Assembly (NCBI RefSeq): GCF_008831285.2
Contig: NC_045148.1
Span: 3,598,001-3,658,000 of the forward strand
Reading direction: 5' to 3'
Origin: Nymphaea colorata
Taxonomy: Eukaryota; Streptophyta; Magnoliopsida; Nymphaeales; Nymphaeaceae
DNA: 60,000 bases
In this document: piece after piece, positions 24,501 to 36,759 of the stretch
Numbering within the stretch: the first letter of the stretch is position 1
How the letters are laid out: every line of letters begins with the position of its first letter
Made by a program: the position numbers and the translations under genes
Notes under the pieces: generated by a model
Told to the model about the DNA's origin: nothing
Databases searched by the model: none
What the model saw: only the letters and a program-made list of their open reading frames with translations

Positions 24501-25154
24501 CTTTGGCCTTGCGTTGTTGCGAACGGTGCTCTTTGATTGTGTGGTCGACATGACCCTCAACCAATCTCAGAATGGTCCAAGGTTGGCTTGTAACAACTCC
24601 TGACTTGGATCTTCGATCAGCCTCCCCCGAGGAAAAAACAAATGGAGGCTCCGCCGGCAACATGGATCTTCACCGGCAGCCCTGAATGTCTACGTGCTCT
24701 TGCAACACTCGGGTAGCTTCCACCGATCACGGTGAACCTACTGACAGCGACCACGCCTCCTGACCCCAACAAATCATCTGACGCAGTAACATCTTCATCT
24801 GAACATTGTTTGATCGATTTTCCTTTATCTTTTCTGACGAACTCCACCAATATCATCCTACACCGCGTCACATGTGATTCCCATGCCCTCTGTCGTGAGA
24901 ATCGATCGCCCCAACATGATCCGAATGGTCGCCTGCACTGAATGTCCATTGAGCGACAATCTGGATCTGGCAAGTGATCCCCTTCCATCATTGATCTGGG
25001 CACTCTGATGATAGCAGACCGTGGTGGCCTCAACCTCTTGAGAATGAAACGAGACCCTTTTGCTTCCTCGAACATTAGAATTTGGGACTCTCGATTGTCT
25101 GGTAAGGTCTCCAATCATTTCTTCACTGTGGCTTTCTATTTCTCTTCTAGCCAA
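24501..25154. other. Between repeats; no gene recognised
   Basis: A 165-residue minus-strand ORF (25114-24617) spans most of this stretch but shows no recognisable domain, and another minus frame (25154-24858) overlaps it. It is likely repeat-derived. Confidence 0.35.
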
Positions 25155-26345
25155 CAGTAAGCTTCGATCAGAGAATTAAAATGGAGGTGATCTAATCGTG
25201 ATCCGACTTGATCAGAATCTGGTGGAGGACTGGCGACGATCAGACCAGACCAAGATTCTAGAAGAATCTGATGTCAAGCAAGATGAGGATGAAATCCTAA
25301 GCATGTTGGGGAATTTCTAACAATTTTTCAGCTCGATCTGAACTGTCTATGAAGAACACACAATTTTCGAAGTGCCGCTAGTTTCTGGAGCTGATTGAGA
25401 AATCCTGAAAGGGTGATCCTCATTCACTGCTCCAATATGTCAACAATTTGGGAATTTACGGAGATCCGATGGCATTTCTAGTCATTTACCCAATTCAATT
25501 ACTTCATTGCTCAGACACTAATATGTAGTTGTGCTTGAGGTGTACTGAGCTAAAGTGGAGCTGTTGTCAAGTGGACTCATGGCTGACGAGTAGACGCCAC
25601 AGGAGAAGTCATAGCGATCGCCGATGCTATCCGATGACTGCATCCCTTGATCACTAACAGACTAGGGTTTTAAGCAATACTCGAGTGACATCTCTGAACT
25701 ACTAATCGATTCTCTGCTATCACTCATATTTTGTAGTAGTAAAGTCTCTGTTTTGCAGTGAAAGGAGTTCACGGAATAGGCAGACAGTTCAAGAAGCAGA
25801 CATCGAGTGTTGCCTTGCTGAGCAATCTGAGAGGAGGGAACGACCACCGGCGTAATCCGGCAATAGCCACCCCCATACGTTTATCAATTGGGGCAATTTA
25901 GTGATCTGGTGAAGCATAAACCCCTCTCGTTTTATTGTTGTTGCTGATTTAATATATTAGTAACTTGCTACGGAAGATGCTAGCTAGTTGCAACAGGCAG
26001 TAGTTGCTAAGGACGAAAAGTAGCTAAATACCAAGGTACAACTTCAGCTGCAGGCTTTTGTCCTCGGTTTACTTTGCTATGAGGAGACACCGAGCGAGGC
26101 CCCAACGGGTGAAGTCCCTAAACTCCCTATAGAAATGCGGCAGGTGTTGTTTGCTTTCAGCCAACCATTGGCTAGGAGTCGACAGTGGGCTCCTCCAAGG
26201 CACTTTTTGCTGAGGACACAGTCCTAGATTGCATTGACCTACCTAAGGGAGCTAGGCGTGGTTTGATCGGACTAGAGATTGTATGACAGGATGGTTTGAT
26301 GGACTACATAAATGTTGAGTTAGGTTGAGGGATGATGTATTCCTC
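25155..26345 (+). repeat. Long direct repeat, left copy (LTR candidate of the 26-30 kb gypsy element)
   Basis: This block recurs in the same orientation at 31755-33170 with long matching words: caattcaattacttcattg, tttatcaattggggcaatt, aagtccctaaactccctat, gtgggctcctccaaggcac. The pair flanks a gypsy gag-to-integrase fossil, as LTRs would. The left copy lacks about 230 bp present in the right copy at 31850-32080. TG...CA ends, a primer-binding site and a polypurine tract were not found. Its last 300 bp read as a protein-like frame resembling the linker before gypsy RT, which is unusual for an LTR. Confidence 0.6.
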
Positions 26346-26359
26346 GCGGTTGTTTTAAT

Positions 26360-29300
26360 CCTATATTGTATTTTATGAAAAACATATCGGTAACCACCAA
26401 GCAACTAAGTCAGCGAATGAACCACTTTGAGATAACAACTCAAAGTGCTAATGCTCATGAAACAAAGTGGAAAGATAGCTTTCATTTGCCGAGTACATCA
26501 TGTCAAAGAGGCAATGTCCAAGCTGAACCGGTAACTCAAATTAATCATAATGAGACAGCTAGAGTAGGGGGCCTAACCATGGAAGGAGCAAGAGTTGCCA
26601 CTACCACTCGGGAACAGGAAGTTAGGGATACATTCTGTCCCCAATACAGGTGGAACGAGCAACAAGTAGGAGGAAACCAAGGCTGGGAAGGAGAAGCTAT
26701 GGAGAGAAGACGTGAAACTGGGTTAAGGCAAGAAACCGAACAAAGAAATCTTGTTGATAGGGTGCCTCCAATCGATGGAGATCAGCCAAAATGATTGGGA
26801 ACCAACTGGGAAGAGAAGAGATCAAAATCAAGGGGAATTCCGAGTGCCAAATGTTAGAGTGGAATTTCCTAAGTTCAATGGTAAAAAGGCTCAAGACTAG
26901 GTGTTTAAAGTTGAGCAATATTTCACATGCCAACAAGTTCCAGTCGAGCATTGGGTGATCCTAGCAGTACTACACTTTGAAGATGAACCCTTGCAGTGGT
27001 ATAGATGGCTTAAGCACATACATCGTGAACAGGATTGGGGGCAACTTATGCATGAGCTATTGGTGCGTTTTGACGACTCTGCCTTCACAAATTTTGAGGC
27101 CAAGCTTAAGGATATCAAATAGACATCCACAATACAAGAATACGAAAGTGGATTTGAAAATCTGGCTTGCATGGTACAGGACTGGCCTAATAAAGCTCTT
27201 ATAGGTACTTTTATTGGAAGATTAAAGGAGGAGATCCGCATTGAAATGCTATCTCAAAAACCCACCGAACTCTGTGAATGTTTTGCCATGGCTAGAACCA
27301 TTGAAGAAAAGAATCAACATCTCTATGTTTTGTGTAAGTCTTTTAAAACCAGAGATACTACTAAGATGAAAGTGATGAGCATGGAGGCTTCTTAGCCAGC
27401 GATAAAAGCAGATCCACGACCACCCTTCCAAGCTAATACTCGTACAAATTATATCAGTCAAAAGGAAAGAAAGGAGCACATTAAAAAAGGAATATGTTTC
27501 ACATGTGATGAGAAGTGGGAGAGAGGCTACAAGTGCAAACGCCTCCAACTATTTGTAGTATATAAGAGTGATGAGGAGGCGCAGCCTTTTCCGAATGATG
27601 ACCAGCACGAACGTGTAGAATCATGGGTTGATTCAGATTTAATGATTGAAATAGATAGTACTTATCACTCTTTGACCGACCTGACTCGACCCAACGCAAT
27701 GAGGGTCATCGGCCAATTGGATGGTCAGAAGGTGTTGATTCTCCTTGACTCAGGAGCAAGCTATAACTTCATAAGTACAAAGGCAGCTTAGTGTATTGGG
27801 TGCAAAATGACTTCCCAAATTCCTCTTACGGTTATGGTGGGGGATGGTGGCTGGTGTTTGTGGGACGGATGTGTCATCTACTGAAAAGCACGAAGAAGTG
27901 CCAGAAGGTATACAATGAGTTTTGACCGAATTTGTTAACATTTTTTATGAACCAAAACGGTTGCCGCCGAAAAGATCATACAATCATCAAATAGTTTTAA
28001 CTAACGAGGCTGAATCAGTTAATATGAGACCTTATCGATACAGATATGATAAAAATCCGAGATAGAGAGATTGGTTAAAGAAATGCTGAATAGTAGATTT
28101 ATACGACTAAGTAGCAATCCGTTTTCCATTCCGGTCCTTCTAGTGAAGAAGAAGGACAACACATGGAGGTTTGCATAGATTACAGAGAGCTCAATGAAGT
28201 AAAAGTCGAAGAAGTCGAAGATCGTCACCCCATTCCCATTAAAGACGAATTGCTAGATGAACTAACGGGAGCTTCCATTTTCTCTAAAGGGTTGGGTATC
28301 ATCAAATCCGTATGGAGGATGATGATATTCCAAAAACAACTTTTCAGACTCATGACAGACATTACGAGTTCCTAGTGATGCCCTCTGGTCTTACTAAAGC
28401 CCTTGCTACATTCCAATGATGTATGAATGATATTTTTCGACAGCACCTAAGGGACTTCATCTTGGTCTTTTTTGATGATATACTGGTTTACAATAAGAAC
28501 TTGGTTGCATTTAAAGAAAGTATTGCAGATTTTAAGAGACCACACTTTATGTGCCAAGACATCAAAATGTAGTTTTGGGCAAAGCTTCAATCGGTTACTT
28601 GAAACACATCGTGTCTAAAGATGGGTTGAGGGCTGACCTCGAAAAACTTCAAGTCATGGATCATTGGCCTCTACAAAAGACCTAAGGGGGTTAAGAGAAT
28701 TTTTAGGATTGACCAATTACTATCAAAGGTTTGTTTAGAATTATGGTATGATCGTGTCACCTTTGACACATATGTTGAAGAAGGGATCATTCACGAGGAC
28801 AGACTAGTCACGTATAACCTTTGAAAGGTTGAAATCAGTCATGATGTTGGTGCCGATATTAGCACTACCCGACTTCACCAAGGAATTCATGGTAGAAACT
28901 GATGCAAGTGATACCGGTGTTGGCACCGTCCTCAGCCAGGCCAGTCATCTGATTGCTTTCATGTCTAAAGCACTCACAAGCCGAGTAAAACCATTATCGA
29001 CTTATGAGAAGGAGCTCTTAGCCATAGTCTTGGCAGTAGAGAAATGGTGGCCATACTTGATTGGCTGTCACTTCACTGTGAGGTCAGACCACAATATCTT
29101 GCGCTATATGCTCAAACAGCGAGTATCGACACCAATGCAACAACGGTGGTTGGCGTAGTTGCTAGGGTACAATTTTTGCATAGAGTACAAGCGTGAGCCA
29201 GAAAATATAGTTGTCGATGCACTATCTCGACTAAGTGAGCACATGATGACTTTGTCGATCATAAAGACAGACATTTGGGCCCAGTTAGCAACTGAACAAC

Positions 29301-30080
29301 ATGAGGACGATGGTTTAAGGCTTATGGGAGCATCCTTACGGCAGAACCCTGGGTCAGTACTCCATAACATCTTGAGAGATGACCTTTTATGCTGCAAAAA
29401 CCAAGCAGTGATACCTCAGGATTCACCTTTGAGGCATGAGCTGTTTATACACTTCCATGCATCAGCAGCCATAAGCCATGAGGGAGCAGCTAAAACTATT
29501 AGCCGAATCAAATCCTTATTTTGGTGGGAGAGATTGAAGTCGCACACAAAGGAGTTTGTGCAACAGTGTCAAATCTGCCAGCGTGAGAAGTTAGAGACAA
29601 CCAAGCCTCCCAGGCACTTGAATCCGTTGCACATACCTTCTAAATTGTGGATTGACGTCTCTATGGATTTCATAGATGCAATGTCATGATTTGAGAATAA
29701 AGAGGCCGTGTTGGTGGTGATAGACACTTCACACCCCTACCGAGGCATTATCACAGACTGATGGTGGTTGAAGTCTACCAGGACTATATTGGCAAGTTAC
29801 ATGGAATGTTGCACACCATAGTTTGTGACAGGGACTCTATCTTTATGAGTTCTTTTTGGAAAGAGTAAATGAGGCTCACGGGCACTACGCTCCATTATAG
29901 TACGACACATCACTCTCAAACAGGCAGTCAAAGTGAGATTGTCAACCATATTCTCAAGACCTACTTAAGGTGTTTTGCCAGAGATAGACCGAACACATGG
30001 GTGTGATATCTTTTAAGGGTCGAATGGTCCTATAACACGAGTCTACATTCGGGGACTGGAGTCACCCGCATGAAGCTCTA
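26360..30080 (+). mobile_element. Ty3/gypsy retrotransposon fossil: gag-protease-RT-RNase H-integrase (dead)
   Basis: Domains appear in the standard gypsy order in shifting frames. Gag lies at 26850-27400, with a zinc-knuckle remnant near 27499-27540 (CFTCDEKWERGYKC, in which the usual glycine and histidine are altered). The protease active site LLDSGAS is at about 27740-27760. RT shows PYRYRYD (28030), [10 protein letters not shown] (28169), MPSGLTKA (28378) and FFDDILVYN (28468, the YxDD-box equivalent). RNase H shows VETDASDTG (28890) and an AIVLAVEKW block. The integrase zinc-binding region is at 29430-29580 (QQCQICQ) and core remnants at 29820-29940. Many stops and frameshifts are spread throughout, so it is inactive. 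Domain content fits a chromovirus-like lineage, although no chromodomain is seen in this copy. Confidence 0.85.
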
Positions 30081-30299
30081 TATGCCCAGATCTGTTGACA
30101 GTGATGTTGAGGCACGCCAAGGATCGCAGGTTGAAGGTGTTAGACTTGGTTGGGCACGACGAATACTGCCAGCCGAGCAAGGGGGCTAGTCGAAAAGCAT
30201 CCACGACCAAAGGTAAAGGTCGACAATCCTGACGAGACACGTGAGATTCTGCCAACCACAGAGATGCATTCAGCCGAGACGCACAACAGATAGCCAGCC

Positions 30300-30830
30300 G
30301 CGACCTTACGCGTGGCCAAAGGATGTCGACCACAGCAGGTGTCGGGTGTGAGCGCTGTTGAAGTATGTCATCCACAGCAAGTGTGGAGTGCGAGCACTAT
30401 CGAAGGGTGTCAGGCACAACAGAAGGTGGCCGACAGCAACGCCAAGGGAAGAGTTGTGCATCAAATGGCGAGTGCAGAAGAGCGAGCTATTTTGCTAAGG
30501 GAGGTTATTGTGGCCTATGTGCAACGAGCCAAGATCGGGCTAGTCGATGCATACGATCATAATCAAAGTGAGGTTAATGCCGCTTTTGGGCCAATTGCTG
30601 CACATAGCCTAAAACAAAGTGAGGCTAAACAGGAAACCTTGCCAGACTATGCGACAACATGCAGCGACTTGTCAGAGGGAAGACAGCATAAGGCCAAGGC
30701 GACTTGCACCCAGTCAGCCAAAGGGGTAGATTTAGAGATTAAGAGGGGTCAAGAGCGTGCTAGTTTAGCTTCCACATTCAAGGACTTAGCAACTGACTCC
30801 AGCGACTACAACAACAACTTAAGGTGAATC
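30300..30830 (+). repeat. Post-integrase Ala/Gln-rich segment with an open frame (copy 3)
   Basis: An open frame of 171 residues (30312-30827) is rich in A, Q, K and S and has no known domain. It starts with four 14-residue repeats (next entry). It sits just past the integrase remnant, so it is best read as the variable 3' part of the gypsy element, not a separate gene. Related minus-strand segments lie at 21.4-22.1 kb and 24.1-24.5 kb. Confidence 0.4.
30321..30488 (+). repeat. Four tandem copies of a 42-bp (14-codon) unit
   Basis: Units start at 30321, 30363, 30405 and 30447. The first two share the translated core PQQV with a cysteine two residues earlier and a final SAVE or STIE. The third keeps CQAQQKV, and the fourth is weaker (VHQMASAEE). 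The period is a whole number of codons, suggesting expansion while the frame was still read. Confidence 0.6.
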
Positions 30831-31754
30831 TACTACGCATGTGAGGGCCAAGACCCCAGGCAACTGACAGTGAGGTGAGAGCAGACAACTCAGTATGAGA
30901 TGCGAGCTCAGGGACGACCTGAGGACGAACAGGCTGAGCCACCACAGACCATTTCACGCATGTACTTTGCTTTGCTTTTTAGTCTAGATTCAATCCTTTG
31001 TATCAGTCTAAGACCTCTTGAACAAGCATTAATTCGGGACTGTCCAACATGCATATAAGCTGGAGACTGCTATATTTTCGCATCATCCAAGTTTAATGAA
31101 ATTGAAGAGTTTGAATTTGTTCTCCAAGGTGGGAACTCCATAGTCGGCGGAAACTAATGGCACCAAAACTTTCTGACGGATGATCATTGTCGTGGCAGGA
31201 TACCGACTGCAAATCCAGAGGATCAAACGCCAGAATCCATTGCTGGATCTTGTAGATTGATGCTTGAAATCACCAAGGACGAGCTTCAGACCGAGCATCA
31301 TGCAATCGATCGAATCACAGGTGGATTAGAGTCGACGGCGGGATCAACGATCAACCGCTGATTAAAGACGAGCAGGTCTGTCTAACAAAATCTGTTCAAC
31401 CCTCTACAAAATCAACAATCGGTGGATCTTCAATACAGATTATTCTACCTACTCTCCACGGTGAATTTTTGCTGAAGAATTCAGTATGTTCCCGATCTGG
31501 ATCGATCGAGTGATGCTGACGCACATTGTGACTTAGCAGTGCCCTGTCTAACATGAGGTCTTGATTGGTCAGTCTCTATCTTAGATCGAAGGATCGAACT
31601 CAATTGAGCAGTGCTAACGAGATTTGGTGAATTCAGGTGCTGATTCTGGCATATTGTCTAACACTAGCCTTAGATCGGTAGTTCTTGGGTTAGATCGGCT
31701 TCCTTGTGTCGCAAATTGATTGTAATCAATTATGAATGAATTGCGACCAGGTTT
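30831..31754. other. 3' non-coding part of the gypsy element, nothing recognised
   Basis: Stops occur in all frames. The words tttgctttgctttttagtct and tgtatcagtc near 30960-31010 look like an LTR or 3' UTR end, but no precise boundary is evident. Confidence 0.35.
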
Positions 31755-33170
31755 GATGGAGGTTTGATCGGAGAATTGAAGTGGAGGTGATCTGATTGTT
31801 ATCCGACTTAATTGGAATATGGTGGAGGACTGACGGCGATGAGACCGCAAGTCTGCCGAATGGTGATTGCGACCCAATTTTCCTCTGCAAATTGGGAAAT
31901 CCTGTTAATTTGGTGAAATACTCTCATAATCCTTTGCTCATTGATTGCCTCTGTTAAAGTGAATTGATTAGGTCGATTGCAATCTAGAATACGTGAGATT
32001 TTGTCAGTGGAGATTGTGGTCAGGCCGTGCGAGGAGACTACCAGTGTTAGGCGGTAGATTATCTGGCCTGCGATCGAGGTTATGGAAGAATCAAATGTCG
32101 AGCAAGATAGGGATGAAACCCTCAGCATGTTGAGGAATTTTTGACAATGGTTCAGCTCAATCTGAGCTGTCTATGAAGAACGCCCAATTTTCGAAGTGTT
32201 GCGGTTTCTGGAGCTGATTGAGAAGTCCTGCGAGGGTGATCCTCATCCGCTGCCCCAATATGTCAATAGTTTGGGAATTTACTGAGATCCAGTGACATTT
32301 CCAATCATTTGTCCAATTCAATTACTTCATTGCTCAGACACTAATATGTAGATGTGCTGAGCTAAAGTGGAGCTATTGTCGAGTGGAGTCGTGACTAACG
32401 AGCAGATGCTGTAGGAGAAGTCACAGTGACCGCCGACACTATCTGGGGACTACATCCCCTGATTATTAATGGATTGAGATTTAAATAGTCCTCCGGTGAC
32501 ATCTTTGAACTATCGCTCATATTCTGTAGCAATGAACTATGTTTTGTTGTGGAAGGACTCTGTGAAATAGGCTGAAAGTTCAAGAAGCAGATGCCGAGTG
32601 TTCCCTTGCTGAGCAACTCAAGAGGAGGGAATGACCAGCAGCATAATATGGCGACAACCACCCCCACGTTTATCAATTGGGGCAATTCAGTGATCTAGTG
32701 AAACATAAATCCCTTGCTTTACTTCTCTTGCTGATTTAATAGATCAGTAACTTGTTGTTACTTGTATCAAGCCAAGGTTCTATGGGAGATCTTAGCTAGC
32801 TGCAGTCGAGCAGCTGCTGCTGAAGACGAAGAGTAGTTGAATACCAAGGTGCAGCTTCAGTCGAAGACTTTTGTCCTCAGTTTACTTTGCTACAAGGAGA
32901 CGTCGAGCGAGGCCCCTGCAAGTGAAGTCCCTAAACTCCCTATAGAAACGCAACAGGTGTTGTTTGCTTTCAATTGGCCATTGGCCCGCAGTCGGCAGTG
33001 GGCTCCTCCAAGGCACTTCATGCTAAGGACACAATCCCGGATTGCATTGACCTACCTAAGAGAGATGGGCATGGTTTGATTGGACTAGGGATTGTAAGAC
33101 ATGATGGTTTGGAATGGACTGCATGAATGTTGAGTGAGGTTAGGAGATGACGTATCGATCACGGTTGTAT
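31755..33170 (+). repeat. Long direct repeat, right copy (LTR candidate)
   Basis: This is the partner of 25155-26345 in the same orientation, with an extra 230 bp at 31850-32080. The two copies have clearly diverged (several differences per 100 bases by eye), so an insertion would be old. The ORF at 32837-33079 falls in the most conserved part; its words LPIETQQVLFAFNWP and WAPPRHF recall the linker before gypsy RT. If these are LTRs, they carry captured pol sequence. Otherwise they are two partial copies of another element into which the gypsy element inserted. Confidence 0.6.
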
Positions 33171-33404
33171 TAAGCCTCACACTTGTATATCCTGTAATAG
33201 GCTAAGACTTGGGCATGGAAATCCATCTTGTACCTTGTCCTATGAGACCAATTTTGCGCCAGGGTTGCTATTCGACTCGAAATTTTTTGTAAAGCCCTAT
33301 ATTCTTCAACTAATTTGCGTCTATCTCCAATTGATCTTGGGATAGGACTGTTTATTGTGTGCCATATTCAGCCGCAGCTAGACTAGTTGTAACAGTTCCC
33401 TGTT

Positions 33405-33645
33405 TTGTAGGTGATCACTCCGCGTGTGTAGGGGAACCAACGACTTGTGGTCTACCATAAATTTCAGACTGCCTGCCACTGTCGACTTGTGGCTTGTTGT
33501 TTGCTTCTGTGGGACTAGGTAAGTGCCTCTTCCATGGCCTGTTCATGTTACCTAGTCGGGCCAAGCCAGACCAGGCCGTTCCAGGCCAAGCCAGGCCATC
33601 ACTGGCCGGCCGGGCCATGCCATCCCTGGCCATGGGCCAGGGCAG
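33405..33645. repeat. Inverted copy of the 19795-20045 segment
   Basis: The reverse complement matches the segment downstream of the chromodomain remnant at 19.8 kb. The part at 33560-33645 is a cluster of ggcc/aggcca words. The long minus-strand ORF here (33891-33415) is a by-product of this composition. It marks a second, minus-oriented chromovirus end of the same family. Confidence 0.7.
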
Positions 33646-34099
33646 GGTCTTATAGTAGGCAATGGCGACTAGTGGTCTGGCATCGCGACGACAAGATGGG
33701 CAACTGTAGATGGCGATGGCAAGACCAGTAGGAGGTTGCAAGTTAGGTGGGGATGGTGGCGAGTTGGCGATCGGCATGCTGTGCCGGCTTTCGAGGTAGG
33801 CAACGGCAACCGATGTGTTGACAACGAAGCGGGCAACCATAGATTGCGATGGCGAGGGACCACCCTCTGACGTTCTTGCAGGCGAGCTCATGGTGAGGTT
33901 CAGGCTAATGGATGGTGAGGCAGCTCAGGCAAGGCCATAGGCCATCGGTGGGGCAGCAACCGGTGGGTAGCACGAATAGGGAGTGGTGCTGCATCGATGA
34001 GGCAGCTACGACATTTGCAACGATGCTGCGATGGACGAACCCTAATCAGACTGCAAAAGAAACTAAAAGTAAATTAAAAAAATTGTATACTCAGTAAAA

Positions 34100-34240
34100 A
34101 TACCAAGCCGGGCTGAGCCCGATTCGTCTAGGTGCAGTTAGCCTGCTATCGTACCTGGGCCGAGCCCCTGGCCCAATCGAAACGTGTCTCGGGTACTCGA
34201 TGGCGGCCCGGCCTGGTGCCTGGGTCTACCTACCAGCTTC
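34100..34240. repeat. GC-rich repeat patch related to the 10.1-kb element (tentative)
   Basis: The words gccgggctgagcccg, cctgggccgagcccc and cggcccggcctgg resemble the ends of the element at 10131-10361. The ends are not resolved. Confidence 0.35.
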
Positions 34241-35990
34241 AGCTTACATCTGAGATCACTGGGACACATGGATATTAGATCTGTGAATTTAAGGTCAGAC
34301 CCCGCTTTCACACCAAAATCCGACTTTAAATCCATGGTAGCCTTGGATCTTTTAAGATCAATCCGTAGGCATCTCTTCTAAACTTCAAATTCTTTGTTGA
34401 CTTGTTCCTTTACAAATTTGTCACAAGACCTGGGATAAATCTATAGGATGGGAGTTAAAGAATCACATATAATTACTTAGTTATCATGTTTCCACTGTCA
34501 AGTCTAATCATTGATTTAATATTAAATGTGGCTCCGGTCAGCAACTTAACTGAAGTGGGTCTGAGGATTTTTTGAGGCTGTGAATATCAGAAGTTCAATT
34601 TTTTCTTGACACTGAAACGTACTGCCACAGAAGGGCGCAAACAAGAGCAAGGCCATGGTGGGTTTGGATTTTGAGAGCCAGAAAAATAGAACCCTTAAAT
34701 TTAAAACCATGTTTTTTCCTCCAATTGTATATATTTGGACATTCTACATCTACAAAGTTGTTGAATTTTGTAAAAATGAATTTAAAATGGTTGAAAAAGA
34801 CAGATGATCCTTTTCTTAATAAGTGTTACACGTATATGTAGACATGTATGCTTATGTATCCCCGCAAAGGAACAGCAGCAAATCGGCCAATACGTCCCCA
34901 AACCACCTAAACTAAAATGCTCTTATTATTATTTCAAAAACATGTTTGAGAATGCAAGCTGATGAGCTGGGGCTTCCGTCACAATATATGTTCACTTTGA
35001 TTCTTATCACATTGGTAAGGATCTAATAAGAAGAAAAATTGTACTTAGGAGTCAGGTTGCCAGAATTCATAGAAATCATGAATTTAGTTTCCAAAGAGAA
35101 GGAGGAAGACTACCTCCTGATATATACCTATTTAAACAACATAAATAACGAAGTGTCTGATCGTTCTCTTTCCATTGAAATTATAATGATAATGGCATTT
35201 GTTAAAGTATAGAGTTTTAATGCTTATGTCAAATTTTGCTCAAGCAAAAAACGAATAGCCGGCCTCAATGCGTACTGAATTCCGTAGTTTTTAAATGCAT
35301 TTTAATGGGATAAGTAAGAAAACTCAACTCATAAATGAGGAGGCAATATTTATAAAATGAGAAATATGTTTCCCGACGTTAGCAACAGGGTCGAAGTCCA
35401 CAAGAATCTTTTGACCAAACAATACTTGGAACATTATTGAACGGCGGTGCTTTGACTGGGACAATCCATAGAAACTTTAAAAGGCATGCAAAGGAGGAAG
35501 TGTAGTGAATGGGACCACAGCGGCAAAAGGATTCGTGCATTTGATCCACGACAGTCGGTTCTCCCTTTATCAGCTCGTCTGAAACCTTGACCAGCAAAAG
35601 GTTAGAGCTTTCCGGTTTCCAGCAGGGAACGTCTCGATCAGCTTCCAAGTTAGAAATAATGGGCGTCGCTATATAGCTACAGCCATTACATTTACTCAGC
35701 ATGCAGCTTCGTACTCACCAAACCCCATGTGCCTAAATTTGACAAAGTAACAGCCATCTCGAACATACATTTATGAAGATAAGATTCCTTTGAATTTTAA
35801 GTTTCTATTCTCAACACAACTTTTTTGGTCAAACTAAAGCAGTCTCTCTCTCCCTCTCCCTCTCTGGCACTCTCTTTCTCTTTTTACCACATCCTCAGTT
35901 TGAGTCTTTGAAGATGTTATCTTGATGGTATTGAGCAGTGTTAATCTTAGAATGAGCTAGTGAACTGATTCTTGTGTCCCCCAACTCTCT
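34241..35990. other. Intergenic; one unrecognised minus-strand ORF
   Basis: The only ORF with mixed, protein-like composition is 35702-35379 (minus, 107 residues, cysteine-rich). I cannot place it in a family and see no flanking exons, so it is not called as a gene. The rest is AT-rich with no repeats of note. CT-rich words occur at 35845-35885. Confidence 0.4.
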
Positions 35991-35992
35991 CT

Positions 35993-36000
35993 CTCTTTCA

Positions 36001-36072
<72 letters not shown>

Positions 36073-36095
36073 ATATATATATATATATATATATA
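35993..36095. repeat. Compound (CT)n(TA)n microsatellite
   Basis: A CT tract runs to 36068 with two interruptions before 36011, then a (TA)13-type tract at 36070-36095. The sequence following it (gggacaatatactgc...) resembles the insert at 41081-41226, which is also next to (TA)n. Confidence 0.9.
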
Positions 36096-36109
36096 AGGGA
36101 CAATATACT

Positions 36110-36759
36110 GCTGAGTTGAGTACCTACCCAAGTACTCCCCTCCTCCTCTCCTTGTATATAGAAATCCAGCAATGTCCTTGGTGACTTAGCTCGCACTGCA
36201 TACGGACTGGAGTGAGTTACATCACCTTTGTGCCTATGAACTTCTGCGCGAACAAGTGGAATTAAGACCTACTGTTTGGAAAAGTGCCACAAGGTTGCCC
36301 TCATTTCTCTCGCCCCCGAAGTCATGAGCTGCATTGACATATGGGCGTCACGTGTGTTAGTTACCCGAGTTCTTTGAACTAATTTTTTGTATAAAAAATA
36401 GCATCCATGAGAATCAAACTTAATTAGATCTCTTACATACTTGACCCAAGTAGTGGATCATGTTTCCCGATAGATGAACTGCACAAGGCCTTCATTTAAG
36501 TGGTTCGAGTGATTAGCATGAGACTCACCTTGGCTTCGGTTTATACTCATATATATTTAACGTTGAGCAACATGACAACCAGATGTACATGCACGGTCTA
36601 ACTAAGCTCAATAAGGTGCAGTTGGTGCATTCATTTGCATACGCTGGCACCTATTTAGTTTGTCTGAATGAGCCAATTAATTAAAATTATAGGAAATCAA
36701 CCGAAAAAATCTCACTTACACAAATAAAATATTGTACATTAGGAATATTATGATCGATT
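36110..36759. other. Intergenic, nothing recognised
   Basis: No gene seen. A tRNA-like B-box word on the minus strand (gtttgattctcatgg, about 36405-36419) hints at a SINE fragment. A similar sequence (gcattcataagaatcaaagt) lies at 44383-44402. Confidence 0.3.

Noticed and set aside
24617-25114. Minus-strand ORF of 165 residues
   Set aside because: No recognisable domain, overlapping alternative frame, and position inside the repeat nest. The stop-free stretch is explained by higher GC.
33415-33891. Long minus-strand ORF of 158 residues
   Set aside because: It lies over GGCC/AGGCCA repeat words and over the inverted 250-bp segment. Composition follows the repeat and there is no domain.
35379-35702. 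Minus-strand ORF of 107 residues as a gene
   Set aside because: Composition is protein-like but no family or flanking exons could be identified, so it is only mentioned in the regional entry.
35895-36196. ORFs across the (CT)n(TA)n tract
   Set aside because: They encode only RE/SL and IY repeats from the microsatellite.
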